Source: Auxenochlorella pyrenoidosa
Taxonomy: Eukaryota > Chlorophyta > Trebouxiophyceae > Chlorellales > Chlorellaceae
Assembly (NCBI GenBank): GCA_001430745.1
Contig: KQ482074.1
Location: forward strand, 41,839-103,548
Direction: 5' to 3'
Length of the DNA stretch: 61,710 nucleotides
The position numbers were made by a program, and so were the translations under genes. Below the pieces are notes generated by a model, which searched no databases, had not been told where the DNA came from, and was given only the letters and a program-made list of their open reading frames with translations. Positions within the stretch are counted from its first letter, which is position 1, and the number at the start of each line of letters is the position of its first letter. Of the stretch, positions 35,933-47,200 are shown in pieces.

Positions 35933-37468
35933 ACATTAGCGAGCTCGACCTGCCCAAGAGCGTGTCGATCCGCTTCCCGGACGGCAACGACAAGATCATG
36001 AACTTCGAGGTGACGCTGAAGCCGGACGAGGGCCTGTACAAGTGAGCGCGCCCCCTCAAAAATTGGAAAATGTTTCAATTGTTGACCCCCTCCCCGCCGT
36101 GCCTCGTGTCGTGCCCGCCCTGTCTGCCTTGGCTAGTTGCCTGCGTTGCTTTGCTGGTTGCCTGCGTTGCTGCAGTCCCCTGAGCGCCCCACGTCCCGTG
36201 GGGCGGCACCGTGCCAAGCGCCTGCTGCTCTTGCACGCGTAGCGCAGCTTGAGCCGCCTGGTCCTGCCTCCGCCGCCCCCCACCCCCCCCACCCCACCCC
36301 ACCCCTTCGCAGGGGCGGCGCCTTCCTCTTCTCCTTTGCGGTGCCCAGCGGCTACCCTCACGACCCCCCCAAGGTCAAGTGCCTCACCAAGGTGTACCAC
36401 CCCAACATCGACCTGGAGGTGGGTGCACCGGTGTGGTGGTGGGGCGCAGGGCACCCGTGACTGGCCCGTCGTGCCCGGCCTGCGCTCGCCCTGGGCGTGG
36501 TGGGTTGCTCTGCTGCCCTCGGGTGCGCGTGCTGGGCCGACCCTGGTCCGCAGCCTCAGTGCTCCAGCAGTAATTCCACACAGTTGGTTGGGGTTGATGT
36601 CGGCAGGCGTGGCGGGTCGGTGCGCGCCCCCGCCTGCCCGGCATGGCCTCTGGGGCCTGCCGGCCGCAGGCGCCAGCAGTCGCCCCACCGCGCCTCCCCG
36701 CGGCTGTCCCCCGCAGGGCAACATCAGCCTCAACATCCTGCGCCGCCCCCCCCCCCTTCCCGCAGGGCAACATCTGCCTCAACATCCTGCGCGAGGACTG
36801 GAAGCCGGTGCTGACCATCACGGCCGTGATCTACGGACTCAACTTCCTCTTCCTGGTGGGTTCTGCGTTGTGTTGCCTGCTGCTTTGCTGTTGCTTCCGT
36901 TTTGCTTCGCTTTTGCCTCCGTTTGAATAATCTCAGGCCTGTGATTCCTCTTCCTGGTGGGGGCCGCGCTGGCGGATGCTGCGCTGTGGTGGTGCTGCGC
37001 TCTGGCGGGTGCTGCGCTGAGGTAGCTGCCGAGCCCGAGCTGCTGCCCACTGTGCCCACTCCCGCTTCCACGGGGGAGCCCACCCCTTGGTCTCCTCCCT
37101 CTGCTTGTCCTAAGCCTCGGTTGGGTGCTGCGCGGCGCAGCGGGCGCCCTGGCTGGACCCGGGTTCAGGCTCGCTCGAGGGATGCCCGGTTGACCACCGC
37201 TCGCTCCGTGCCGCTCTGCCCGATCCATTGCCGGAGGCACGCTTGAGGGATACCCGGTTGAGCGTCGCATGTCCTGCACCTTCCTCCTGCCCGTCCTGCC
37301 TGCTTGGCGCAGGCGCCCAACCCGGACGACCCGCTGAACAAGGAGGCGGCGCAGATGATGCAGCAGAGCCCAGCGCAGTTTGAGCGGCTGGTGGCGCAGT
37401 CCATCTCGCGCGGATGCAGCATCGGCGGCGATTACTTCCCGCCCGCGCGTGGCGAGCGCAGCGGCTGA
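35933..37468 (+). CDS. UBC12: NEDD8-conjugating enzyme E2 UBC12 (N-terminal exon not found)
   Basis: UBC12 takes NEDD8/RUB1 from its E1 and passes it to cullins. Visible exons are 35933-36041, 36313-36418, 36766-36855 and 37313-37468, with phases 1, 2, 0, 0 and stop at 37466-37468. Seen: [50 protein letters not shown] with the catalytic Cys in NICLN, and [10 protein letters not shown] then [12 protein letters not shown]. The visible part is 152 residues, against about 180 in known UBC12. The N-terminal docking extension, which should end in phase 1 just before ISELD, is not identifiable. The low-complexity tract upstream may have displaced it. Confidence 0.92.
36712..36793 (+). repeat. Tandem duplication of splice acceptor plus UBC12 active-site exon start
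   Basis: The acceptor and first 27 or so coding bases (GNICLNILR) occur twice, 49 bases apart, at about 36712-36744 and 36761-36793. The upstream copy has AGC (Ser) where the real exon has TGC (catalytic Cys). The 49-base offset means use of the upstream acceptor shifts the frame. Confidence 0.85.
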
Positions 37469-38419
37469 GGCGCGGCGCGCCTGGGGCCGGCTTCGCGCCC
37501 GCCTGCTGCCCAGCCTGGGCCCGGAGACGCGCCTCCAGCCAACCCGCGCCCTATTCATCCCTCCCTCCCTCTCCCGACCCCCACCCCTAACCTGTACAAC
37601 CCCCGGTTCCCCAGGCTTGCCTCTGTAACCTCCTAGGCCCGGCGCTGCTGCCACCTGCCAGCACGCCCGCCACGCACTGCCTCCTGCCTGCTTCACGCTG
37701 CCTCCCTGCTCCACTGTCCTGCTGCCGCCCCTCTTGCCCTGCTCCCTCCCCCGCCACGACGCACCCTGGCCTCTCCCTGCAGCTGCACGCCCCCCATGCA
37801 TGCATTTCATCCAGGCTGCCAGCTTTGCTGCCAGCTGAAAGAATGTCAGCTGTAAGAATGCTTTTCAAGCAAAGGATGTGGAAGGAAAAAGAAAGCGAAG
37901 GAAGAAGAAAGAGTCTCTGATACAGATAATGTACAGGCAGCAGGGGTAGGGAGCGATTCAGGCTCAAGGCTGGTAGAGGAGCCGCTGTCGTGCTGGGAGG
38001 GCTGGGGCCAGCAAACATGCTCATACACAGCTTCTGCTGCTGAGCTCAGCCGTGGCCCGATGACGCGCCGTTGCTGAGGAGTGGCGGTGCGGCCGGTGCA
38101 TGCGTGGCGCTGCAGGCCGGGAGAGCGGGCAGCCACCAAGGCAGGGTGAGTGAGCACGTGGGGAAGCATAGCCTAACTCATGGCCCCAATGCAGAAGCCT
38201 CTCACACCGCAGCCGCACAACTGCGCTGCCCCGCCCTGTTCTGCTGAGCTCCTGGGAGGAGCGGCTGACACTTGTGCGCACATGCCCACCGGTTCTCAAC
38301 CCGGACCAGCGGCAGGCCAGGAAATGCAGCACGCATCAAGATGGCTTGCGCATTGCAACTGCGCACACAACCGGCACTCACGTTTATGAGAAATACAGGG
38401 CCATCAGGGTGAGCACCAC
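37469..38419. other. Convergent intergenic region
   Basis: About 950 bases between the UBC12 stop (+) and the small plastid-protein stop (-). TGTAA for UBC12 is at 37624-37628. An AG-rich stretch lies at about 37860-37915. I see no supported exon. Confidence 0.5.
37624..37628 (+). terminator. Putative polyadenylation signal TGTAA (UBC12)
   Basis: Plus-strand TGTAA about 155 bases after the UBC12 stop codon. Confidence 0.5.
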
Positions 38420-38846
38420 TCAGAAGCCGGCGAAGAAGGTGTCAAAGGGGCCAGTAGCCGTCCAGAAGCCGACGATTGCGCAAAGCAGCGGCGAGCCAAC
38501 AGTGAGGACCTTCCACTGCCACGGGACAGGCTTAGGCGGCGGCGGCAAGCGCAGGCGGGACGGCGGCGTCGGGTCTGCCGCAGTCGCAGCCGGGGCTCTC
38601 GGCAGCAGCGGCTCTGCAGCAGCTTGACGGTGCAGGCCAGTCTTGTGCAGCTGGCGGCAGACTGCATAGAAAGGAGCGAGGGTGCGAGGGGTGGGCTCAT
38701 GAAGAAGCTGCCCATGGGGTGGGGAAGGGGCCGACGGGCAGGCAGCGTACCCCCGCTCCCAGCGAAAACGCGCCTGCAAAGCCTCTGGAGCGTCCTGGCG
38801 CTGCCAAAGCCGGGCGAAAGCCCAGACCAGCCAGGGCCGTAGCCAT
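38420..38846 (-). CDS. Small plastid-type membrane protein, unrecognised
   Basis: Two exons, 38846-38751 and 38650-38420, give 108 residues in frame. The first exon, too short for ordinary ORF lists, reads MATALAGLGFRPALAAPG then RSRGFAGAFSLGAG, which looks like a plastid transit peptide. The second exon is Ala/Pro rich and ends in a conserved-looking KPVPWQWKVLTVGSP, LLCAIVGFWTATGP and FDTFFAGF, with one probable membrane helix. An alternative splice (donor 19 bases further into the intron, acceptor at TATGCAG) also keeps frame and adds a few residues. I do not recognise the family. Convergent with UBC12. Confidence 0.5.
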
Positions 38847-40578
38847 GTCGTAAACTAGAGAGCCAAAGCGAGCCCTGATTGAGCAGGGAGGACCCGATAG
38901 CTAGGACAGTAATGGTCCAGAGCTTTGGAACACAGGCGCTGCGCGGAAAAGGCAGCGCAGACGCTGAAGGGCGCGCACAGGAACCTCTCAAATCAACGCT
39001 GCGCTGCCCCCAGCACGCACAGCATCACCCTGCTGCCCTGCCGCAACCAGCGTAAGACAAACCCTGATGAGCAGAGCCCTCCCGGGCCCTGCCTGGCCAT
39101 GCCCAGCGCACTGGCGCTTCTGCGCAGCAACCCAGCAATGGTGCAGGGCCCGGCATTCCCCGACCCACCGCCGTCCGTTGCCCGCTGCACACCATGCTTG
39201 CCATCCGCTGGCTGCCCCAATGCCTCACCCATAACGCTGACACCCTCCCTGTGCAGCCATCCCCAGCCTGGGCAGCGCAGCACCATCGCTGCTGCCTGCG
39301 TCTCAAAGTGCCGCCCCTGAGTCAGCGAGCACGCGCCCCGGGCCATGCCCCCACCTCCCGGCCCGCAACAGTGCAGTGCCTGGGCACGAGCACTCTGGCG
39401 GCGGCCGGCAGCTATGCGGGCAGCGCTGCAGCAGCCAGCACAGCGGCCCCCTACCCAACCCAGCTGGCGGCACCGACTCCCGGCCTGCCGCTTGTATTGT
39501 GGCACTGCTGGCCGCGGCAGTGGCAGTGGCAGCCGCTGTGGGTGGCCTTCACTTGGTTTATCAGGCGCCTGCCGCACCTGTAACAAACACTCGCAGGCAT
39601 CGCTGGTCCTTGCTGGCCCTTTCTGGCATGCTGCAAGCGCACGTGCACCAGCGGCAGCTGCGTTGGGGGCATCTGCACTGGCGAGAACAGGCACAGCCGG
39701 CGCCGGCGGGAGGGCGCAAGGCGGGATGGAGTGCAGGCAGATGGGCGTGGGGAGGAGACAGGGCACATGCTCTGTGTGGTCGCCATGATCTCTCCATAGC
39801 CATGGGAGACCAGGAAGCTGGCGGTTACAAGCCCAGTGCGTGCAAGCTGCTCGGAAGGTTGCTTCGCGCCGCCAGCTTTTCGGAAGCTTGTTTCTGCCAG
39901 TCAGCAAGACTCCCAAGGGTTCCGAGCAAGGATGGATACACAAGGAGCATGTGGGAAGCCTTCGGAAGGTGGAGGAGCAGGCAGGCCGCGCACAGCAGGG
40001 AGACTGCTTGGCTTGCACACGCCTCCCTCCCGCCCGCCCGCCCTGTTTCACGCGCTCCTCACCCTCACGCTCTCAAGAAGCTCTCACCCACGCTCTCCTC
40101 TGCCAAAGGCCGCGTTTCAAGCTTTGAGGCGCCTGCACGCACGAGAGGGGGCACCCGCAAGCTGTTTCCAGAGGTGTGCACCGTGGATAGTCGGGTCGAG
40201 GGTCTGCGGGCTGCTTGCGGGCTTGTCAGTCGAAGGGCAGGCGGGGGAAGGCTGCCGAGAACGGCTTGGCCCCTGTGCCCGCTCCTGTATTTGTGTTGGT
40301 GCCGGCAGACCCCGGTCAGCGTGGCGCCGCTCGCTGTGCAGTCAGACTGCGCCCAGGCAGCGACCCTCCCTCGACTGGCACGGGCTTCTGCGCCCAGGCG
40401 CAGCACAGGGCCGCTGCCATGGCTGTGGTGACATTTTGGGGCCGTTCTGGGCGCACCCGGGCTTCGCCAGTGCGAGACTCGGCTGCCGCCGCTGCTGCGT
40501 TGGAGCACCCACCGAGGGGCCACTTCCTCCCACCGCCTCCGGTGCAGATAGTGGCCGGCATCCCCGCACGCAGCGCCG
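38847..40578. other. 1.7 kb without a supportable gene
   Basis: Several open frames cross this stretch on both strands, but none has family motifs or a consistent exon chain. The best candidate is a plus-strand frame ending at 39583 with a Trp-rich hydrophobic C-terminus (QWQWQPLWVAFTWF). It has no clear start. The right half should contain the promoter of the plus-strand gene at 40579. Confidence 0.4.
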
Positions 40579-41174
40579 ATGTCGGCCCTCTGCTCCTCGG
40601 CGACCGTGCTGGGCAGCACGCCGCCGCTGCCCTTCCCCACGCCCAGCCCGGCGACGCGCAGCGGCAAGCGCGGCTCCCTCAACCTCGTCTCCTTCCGCTC
40701 CGACGTCTCTGACAACGTCAATGTGGGCAGCCTCAAGGCGGGCAACCTCAGCCGCAGCCTGACCACGGAGGGCAGCCAGGCCTTCCCGGCGGGTCGCTCG
40801 CTGTCACGGCGCACCTCGTCCGCCGAGGGCGCGCTCGTGGGGCGCACGCCGCCGCCGGGGTCGTCGTCGGCCGCGGCCGCGCGCCCGCTGCAGCCCACAA
40901 CATCCATCCCCAAGTCGGCGGCGTTTGTGAAGATAGAGGGGTTTGAGACGGCGGGCTGCGGCTCGCCAGCCACCTCGGCGCCGCCCTCGCCGCAGCAGCC
41001 GCGGCCCATGTCCTCGCTGCTATCGCGGCAGCTGTCCACCGACGGCTGCCCACGCTGGGCGGCTCGCCCGCGCTGGCCGGGCCCATGCTGGGCGCGTCCT
41101 GCGGCGCCAGCCCGGCGACAGGCGGCATCGGCCTGGACGACCCCAGCCTGGCCAGCGGCCTGGCCAGCCGATTT
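40579..41174 (+). CDS. Ser/Gly/Pro-rich protein, 5' part, cut by an assembly gap
   Basis: An open frame starts at the ATG at 40579; an in-frame TAG lies shortly before it. It has strongly GC-ending codons and Ser/Arg-rich segments such as KRGSLNLVSFRSDVSDNVNV, SLSRRTSSAEGALVGRTP and SLLSRQLSTDG. At about 41045-41050 the plausible reading jumps frame: LSTDG continues as TLGGSPALAGPMLG and GIGLDDPSLASGL only if one base is restored. The reading then hits the N gap. No domain is recognised. The opposite strand is also open here but reads as Arg-rich nonsense. Confidence 0.5.
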
Positions 41175-41194
41175 NNNNNNNNNNNNNNNNNNNN
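41175..41194. other. Assembly gap (20 N)
   Basis: Twenty N at the junction between a truncated plus-strand ORF on the left and, on the right, a CA repeat next to a minus-strand exon whose gene lacks its 3' end. The round number suggests a placeholder of unknown true size. Confidence 0.98.
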
Positions 41195-41217
41195 CCCACA
41201 CACACACACACACGCAC

Positions 41218-44200
41218 CCATTTGCAGTTCTTGCTCGTGGCCTCCGCCTCCAGGGCGGCCACCTTGGCTGACACCATGGGCTGCAGCTGCTGCAGCATGG
41301 GGATGTCCACCTGGTGGGCGGCCTGCGGGGGGGTAGGGGTGGGGGTGGGGGTGGGGGTGGCAGGGGATTCAGAACCCGAGGGGAGAGCTGGCAGGGGACA
41401 GGGAAGAAACCAGGACTGCAGGGGAGAGCTAGCGGAGACAGCTCAAGGGGACGAGAGCTCCAGGAGGACGGCGCAACCGGCCGAGCAGGTGCAGCAGCCA
41501 GGGAAGGGGCGTGATCGCAAGGCGGGGCATGCATAGCCGCGTGCAGGCCATCGCTGGCAAGAAGGTCGCCAGCAAGCTTGTGCGCATTGCCTGCACTGCC
41601 CGCCCTGGCACCCACCGTCGACAGGCTGACACCCAGCCGCTTGAGCTTGTTAGCCGAGGACTTTGCTGGGCTGCCTCCCAGCCCCATGGATGACTGCATG
41701 GGCAAGGGGGCAGCCCATCGACTGTTGGCAGTCCATCCATGTTTATTTTCCACAAGGGTCTGGCCACTGACACACACCCCACCAGCTCAGGCTTCATGCA
41801 GTGCATGCCTGCTCATGCGGCCGCCTCCACAAAATTCCGGCCCCCGCCTTGCCCCACCCCGCACCTTGGACGACTTGCCGCCCAGCATGGCGCCCATGCT
41901 GAACACGGGCCGGGACTGGGGGGTGGCCTGGCCAGCAGCCATGTCGGCAGCCACCGACTCCAGCTGCGCAGCGGGCAAAGGGGCGCGGGGCGAGGGCCGG
42001 CTGTCGATCGACGTGATGCAGGGCCTGCACTGCACACCGGACACTGTGCAAACACAAAGCTGCCCTGCCCTGCCTGCCAGGCACTCTTTTTCTTGAGCCT
42101 CCTGCTGGCGCTGCACTCGTCGGAGAGCTGCGCTGTCCCGTTAGGGAATACGCTGCACCATACATAGCAAGCTTTCCGACAGCAACAGCCGGAGGTGGGC
42201 GCAAAACACATTGGCAGCAGCAGCAGCAGCAGCAGGGCAGCTGCAGCAGCAGAGGCGTGCGGTTCAGCGGCGGCGGGCGCGGCCCCCACCTGCGCGGCCT
42301 TGTCGGAGATGTAGCTCATGACCTGGCTGATCACCTCCCAGTTGGCCCCCGCCTTGAGCATCTTCTTGAGCTGGTCCACCTCCTGGGACAGCACGCTGGC
42401 CTGGCCTGCGGGGGGCAGAGGCAGGCACATGCCAGCAGGTAGCGAGCGCTCAGCTGCAGCTTCTGCCTCCATGTGCTGCCGGTGTGGCAAACGGGTCACC
42501 TGGCAAAAGGCGGTAAAGGGCCGATGCACCAGGGCCAGCAGCTGCGGCGCAGCTGCCCAGGCCTCTGGCTGTGCCCCTGCCTGGCCCACCCGACAGCTTG
42601 AGGGCCAGCTTGAGGTTGAAGGTTGCCTGCTCCTTGTCGCCGGTGCAGGTCTGCGGTGGGGGGAAAGGAGCAGGCTGGTATGCAGCAGGCCCACAGCCAG
42701 GCTTGCATGTGGCAGACTAAGGCCTGGACCAGACAGGGTCAGGCCCTTACGGCTGGAGCCAGCAGGTCAAGTCCCAGCAGCGGCTGGGCAGCCACCCCTG
42801 CTGCCAGCTCCTTGCCTGCACCACCGCCTTGTTGAGCAGGGAACGCCAGTGGGAGGCATCGATTGCCAGCACATTGTCGTAGCTGCTCCCGGGGGTGGGG
42901 GGTGGGGTGGGGGTGGGGTGGGGGGGGGCATGTCAGAGCGCATGTATGCGAGAGGCATCTCATGATGGTGTGTTGTGCCATGCTGTGGCATCAGTCGCCT
43001 GCTGCAAGCCTGGTGCTTGTGGCGAGGGCCGCGCCTTGGCATGTGAGATGCAACAGAGAATGGAGCAGGGCCCGCACCTCTGGATGGCCCTGCTGAACTC
43101 GGCGCACTGGCGGTACAGGTTGCCCATGTTGAAGTGGGCCTGCGGTACGCAAGGCAGGGCAGGGCAGGGAAGCGTGTCAGCCGATGGGGAGCCAGCACTG
43201 CCTGCAGCTTTCCCACTGAGTGCCCGCTGGGCTGCCCCAACACACTGAGTGCCACCGCTGGCCTCAGCAAGCTGTGCATATCGGAGCTACATGCAGGTTG
43301 TGAGCTTCATCCCGGCGTCGGCCCCAGCTGCTGGCAGGCCCCGCACAGCCCGTGCAGTGCCCGGCAAAGACGCCACCCCCCGCCCCCTCGCCTCCAGATG
43401 GTGCGGGGCGCACTGGATGGCGTGCTTGAAGCACTTCTTGGCGTTCTCCACGTCGCCCTGCAGCGACAGGCACGGGCGGCGTTTGTCAGCAGACACGGAT
43501 GACGTGGGGCCACAGCTGTGGAGGTGCCGCTGGCTCGGCAAGCACCAGCCCAATGGTTAGCGTCGCTGCAAACAACCGGGCAGGGCCAACGTTGAAAGAA
43601 CATCTCCCTTCATTCAGCACGTTTCCACTGTGGCCAGGTCACCTGAGCGCAGTAGGTGCAGCCCAGGTCGCACAGCGCGTCGGCATAGTCTGGCTTGAGC
43701 CTGCAGTGGGCAGCAGGGATGGCAGCAGCAGGTGGGGCTTTGGCCAGGAGGGCATTTGTGGCCTGAGGTCGACAATTGGGATTGCCGGGAGAGGAGTGTA
43801 TTCTTGTTGTGCGCTCGTTGAGGGGCACCCATGGCCTGCATGCGTGCTCCATGTGCTGCGCCCCCCTGCCACCCCCGCCGGCAGGCCAGCCCACGCACTT
43901 GAGCGACTCCTTGAGCGCCGCCTTGGCGCCCTCAAAGTCTCCCAGCGCGTACAGCGCGGAGCCCATGAGCTTGAAGGCGCGGAAGTGGTCGGGCTTGAGC
44001 GCCACCGCCTGCCTGCAGGGCATGCGGGGGCCGGCGCATGGGGCAGGCACGGGAGGGTGAGCGCTTACTGCAGGTGTGCGGGAAGCGGGGTGCCACACAC
44101 CAGCTTGGGGGGCTCCAGCTGACTGGCGGCAGGCTGTAGAGCAAGCAGGCAGCCGCTCGGACCGCCCTCCATGCCCAGCCCCGGGCTGGCCTGTAATGGT

Positions 44201-47200
44201 CGCAGGCGCTCATGAGCAGGCCCTCCGCCTCCTGCGTGATGCCCAGGTTGACGCAGATCTGCGGCACCAGCCCCAGGGGGGTGTGGTGAAGGAGGGGCAG
44301 CAGGCCACGTGACGTGGGCGTGCGCAGCAAGCGCAAGAGTGTGGGCATGGGCAAGGCGATAGTCAAGAACCTGGGGGCGATGTCAAATTTGCGAGCAGGC
44401 AGAGGCCGAGGCTCCAGGGAAACGCAGCCAGGGCAGCAGCGTCGGCCAGCAGCAGGCGGGTGCTGTGCGCCCCGCCCCACCTTGGGCTGCAGCGCATCGT
44501 CCTCGCCAGGCTTGCAGCACTTGAGGGCGCGGCCATAGGCCTGCAGGGCAGCAAGGGAGCGTGCTGACGGGGCTGTGCAGCGGCTGTAACCAGCTCCAGT
44601 CCTCCTCCTAGCCATCCACACCGGTCCAACAGTCCGTGCATGGCAGAGGCAGGGAGCTCCGGGTACCACCCTGCCTGCAGCCACGCTGTGTGCTGCGCTT
44701 CTTGCCTTTCGCCCTCCTGCCTCGGTCCCCTGCCACGCTGCGCGTCTGCATGCCCCGCCCCTCAACTGCTGACCGGCCCTGCCCCAGTTCCCTCCCAGGG
44801 CAAAGCATCCGCACCTTGCGTGCCTCTGCATACTTTTTCAGCGCGAAGAGCGTGTTGCCGATGCGGAAGTGGGCCAGTGGGTCGGTGGCCTGCACCCGCA
44901 CGGCTGCCTGGAAGCTGTGCATGGCCTCGCGGTACCTGCAGCACCAAAGGCCCGCGCAAGCAGGAGCATGAGGTGCACGTGCCGCACACTGGGCCGAGCT
45001 GGAGGGCCATGAAGGCACCCTGCCTGCCTGGTTAGCTCGGCGCAAGGCCCTGGAGAGCAGGCGTGCACCTCTCCCTTGCCGCATGTCCCCCAGCGGGGGC
45101 CCCGACCCCTTCACCGCGCACCGCTGCTTGCCACCCAGCTTGAAGCCCAGCTCCATGTGCGCCTTGTGGGCGGCCCAGTCGGGCATGCTGGTCGCCTCCC
45201 GCTGCACCGCCAGGATGTCGACGGTGGCGCTGGCGGCTGTGGGCAGGTGGGCAAAGGACAAAACAGACTCAGCACACGTCAGTTGCGCTTGCGGGTAGCC
45301 GGGCATCTCAGGGGATGCTGGGGAGGCACATGCAGGCAGAGGCGTGCTGACAAGCCAGCTAGACAGTGAATGTGCCTCTGACAGTGGACCGCCTGCGTCG
45401 CACAAAGCTGGTGCTCACTTGGGGCTGCCAGCAGCGCGTCCAGGCGCGACACCAGCTCCTGGATTGCCCCCTCCTGCAAGGGCACCAAGAATGTAGGGGT
45501 GAGAGTTCTGCACAGGTGCCCAGCGCGCGGAGACAGAAGCCCCACAGCGAGGAACCAAGTGTGGACACCTGGCTGCCAGTGCACCCTTTCCCTCCTAAAC
45601 CTGCGCCCAGCCCTGAGAACCCATTGCCCCCCCCCCCCCCCTCACAATCTCCTCCTGCGTCTTGGCAGACCAGTCGATGGAGGGCACTGCCACCTCCTCC
45701 AGCCCGGCAGCCGGCGCGCCTTCGTCAAACTGGTACTCGGCAAAGCCGGCGCCCTCGTCCATGGCGGGACCGGCGGACAGCAGGCCCAGCCCTGAGGCCT
45801 GGGGGCTGCGACCGCCCGCGCGAGCCACGGCATCGGGCACCGCCGGCGCCGCCGCTGCGTCTGCGTCTGCGCCGGCGCCGTGCAGGGCAGGGGTGGGCGC
45901 ACCACTGGTTGCGGGCTGTGCGCCACCTGGGGCGGCGGCCTTGTGGAAAGCAAAGGAGCCATCCGACTGTGCCTGGCTGGGCGATGCAGCGGCTGCCTGC
46001 TCGGCGCCACCGGGCCCGGCAGCCATGATGGCGGCAGATGCGGCGCTGGCGGCGGCGCCCGCGGCTGCGCCAGCTGCTGCCAGCTGCGCTGCTGCCGCGA
46101 CGTCTTCAGGTCGGGAGGCGGCAGTGGAGAGTGGGGTGGGAGCCATGGCGGTTGCTCCGGTAGCCAGAGTCTGCTGCTCCCGGGCAGTCACAAAGCCGTC
46201 ACTCTGCTCTGTGAGCGCAGGCTGCGGGTGTGCTGGCTGTTGCAGCGGCGGGCTGCCTGCCGGCGCAGCAGCACCGGCTGCACCGCCGCCCACAGCGGAC
46301 AGCGGCACCATGGCCGCTGCAGGCTGAGCTGCGACAGCAGGAGCGGCGGCCAACGGCCTAACACCTGCCAAGGGGACGGGCAGGAGGCCAGGGGTCTGCT
46401 GCGACAGTCCGCCAGCAGCAGCAGCGCCTGCGGCGGGGCTGTGCATGAGGAGCATGGGCGAGCCCAGGCCGGGGGCGAGGCCTGCTTGAGCGGCGGCCAC
46501 GCTTGAGGGGCTGCCCAGGCCCAGGCCCATGCCAGCCTCTGCTGCCGCCGCCTCCAGCCGAGACTCCAGGTTGAGGGCGCCAAACTGCCGGGGAGGGGGC
46601 AGGCGGCAGAGGCAGGAAATAGGTGGCGGCGGTGAGCAGTCGGGGGCTGCAGCAAAGCGTCTGCTGGCACCTTGTGCTGAGGGCGCTTGAGGCTGGGCGC
46701 TTGTTTGCCAATGGACACCAGATGTGTGCATAGATTCGATCGACTAGCAGCATGTGCGCGGCAGTGCTGCCCCCGCAGTTTGCGTGGTTGTCAGCAAAGA
46801 AAGGATGGCGTGCCTCATGTGATGGACTCCAACACAGCAAATGTCCAGGCAAAGGCAGTGATAGTGCCAGCATGGAGGGCCGTGGCCGCAGGCACGGCTC
46901 CCGCACACACCCTCACCTCCTCATGCAGCACCGGATCTAGCTGCAGGGCTTGCAGGTCGTCTTGCAGCCCGGCAGCCCAGTCCCGGTTGGCTGCTGCCAC
47001 TGCAGCTGGAGTGGGGCTGAGCGCAGGTGCTGCAGCAGGGCCCGAGTGCTGCTCTTGCTGCACTGCCACAGGCTCCGTGCCTGCTGCAGCAGGGCTTAGC
47101 TGCTGCTGCTGCTCCACCACAGGCGCGGTGCTTGCCGCAGCCAGGACCACTGCTGCAGGTGCTGCCGCTGCTGCCGCTGCTGCCGCGGTCGCAGCGGCTG

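Noticed and set aside
38993..40051. 352-codon minus-strand frame
   Set aside because: Composition is rich in Cys, Trp, Arg and Gly without any motif, start context or exon structure; typical of GC-rich noncoding DNA.
40065..41777. 570-codon minus-strand frame crossing the N gap
   Set aside because: Continuity depends on counting Ns, and its left half is Arg-rich shadow of the plus-strand Ser-rich ORF. Only the part right of the gap belongs to a real minus-strand gene.
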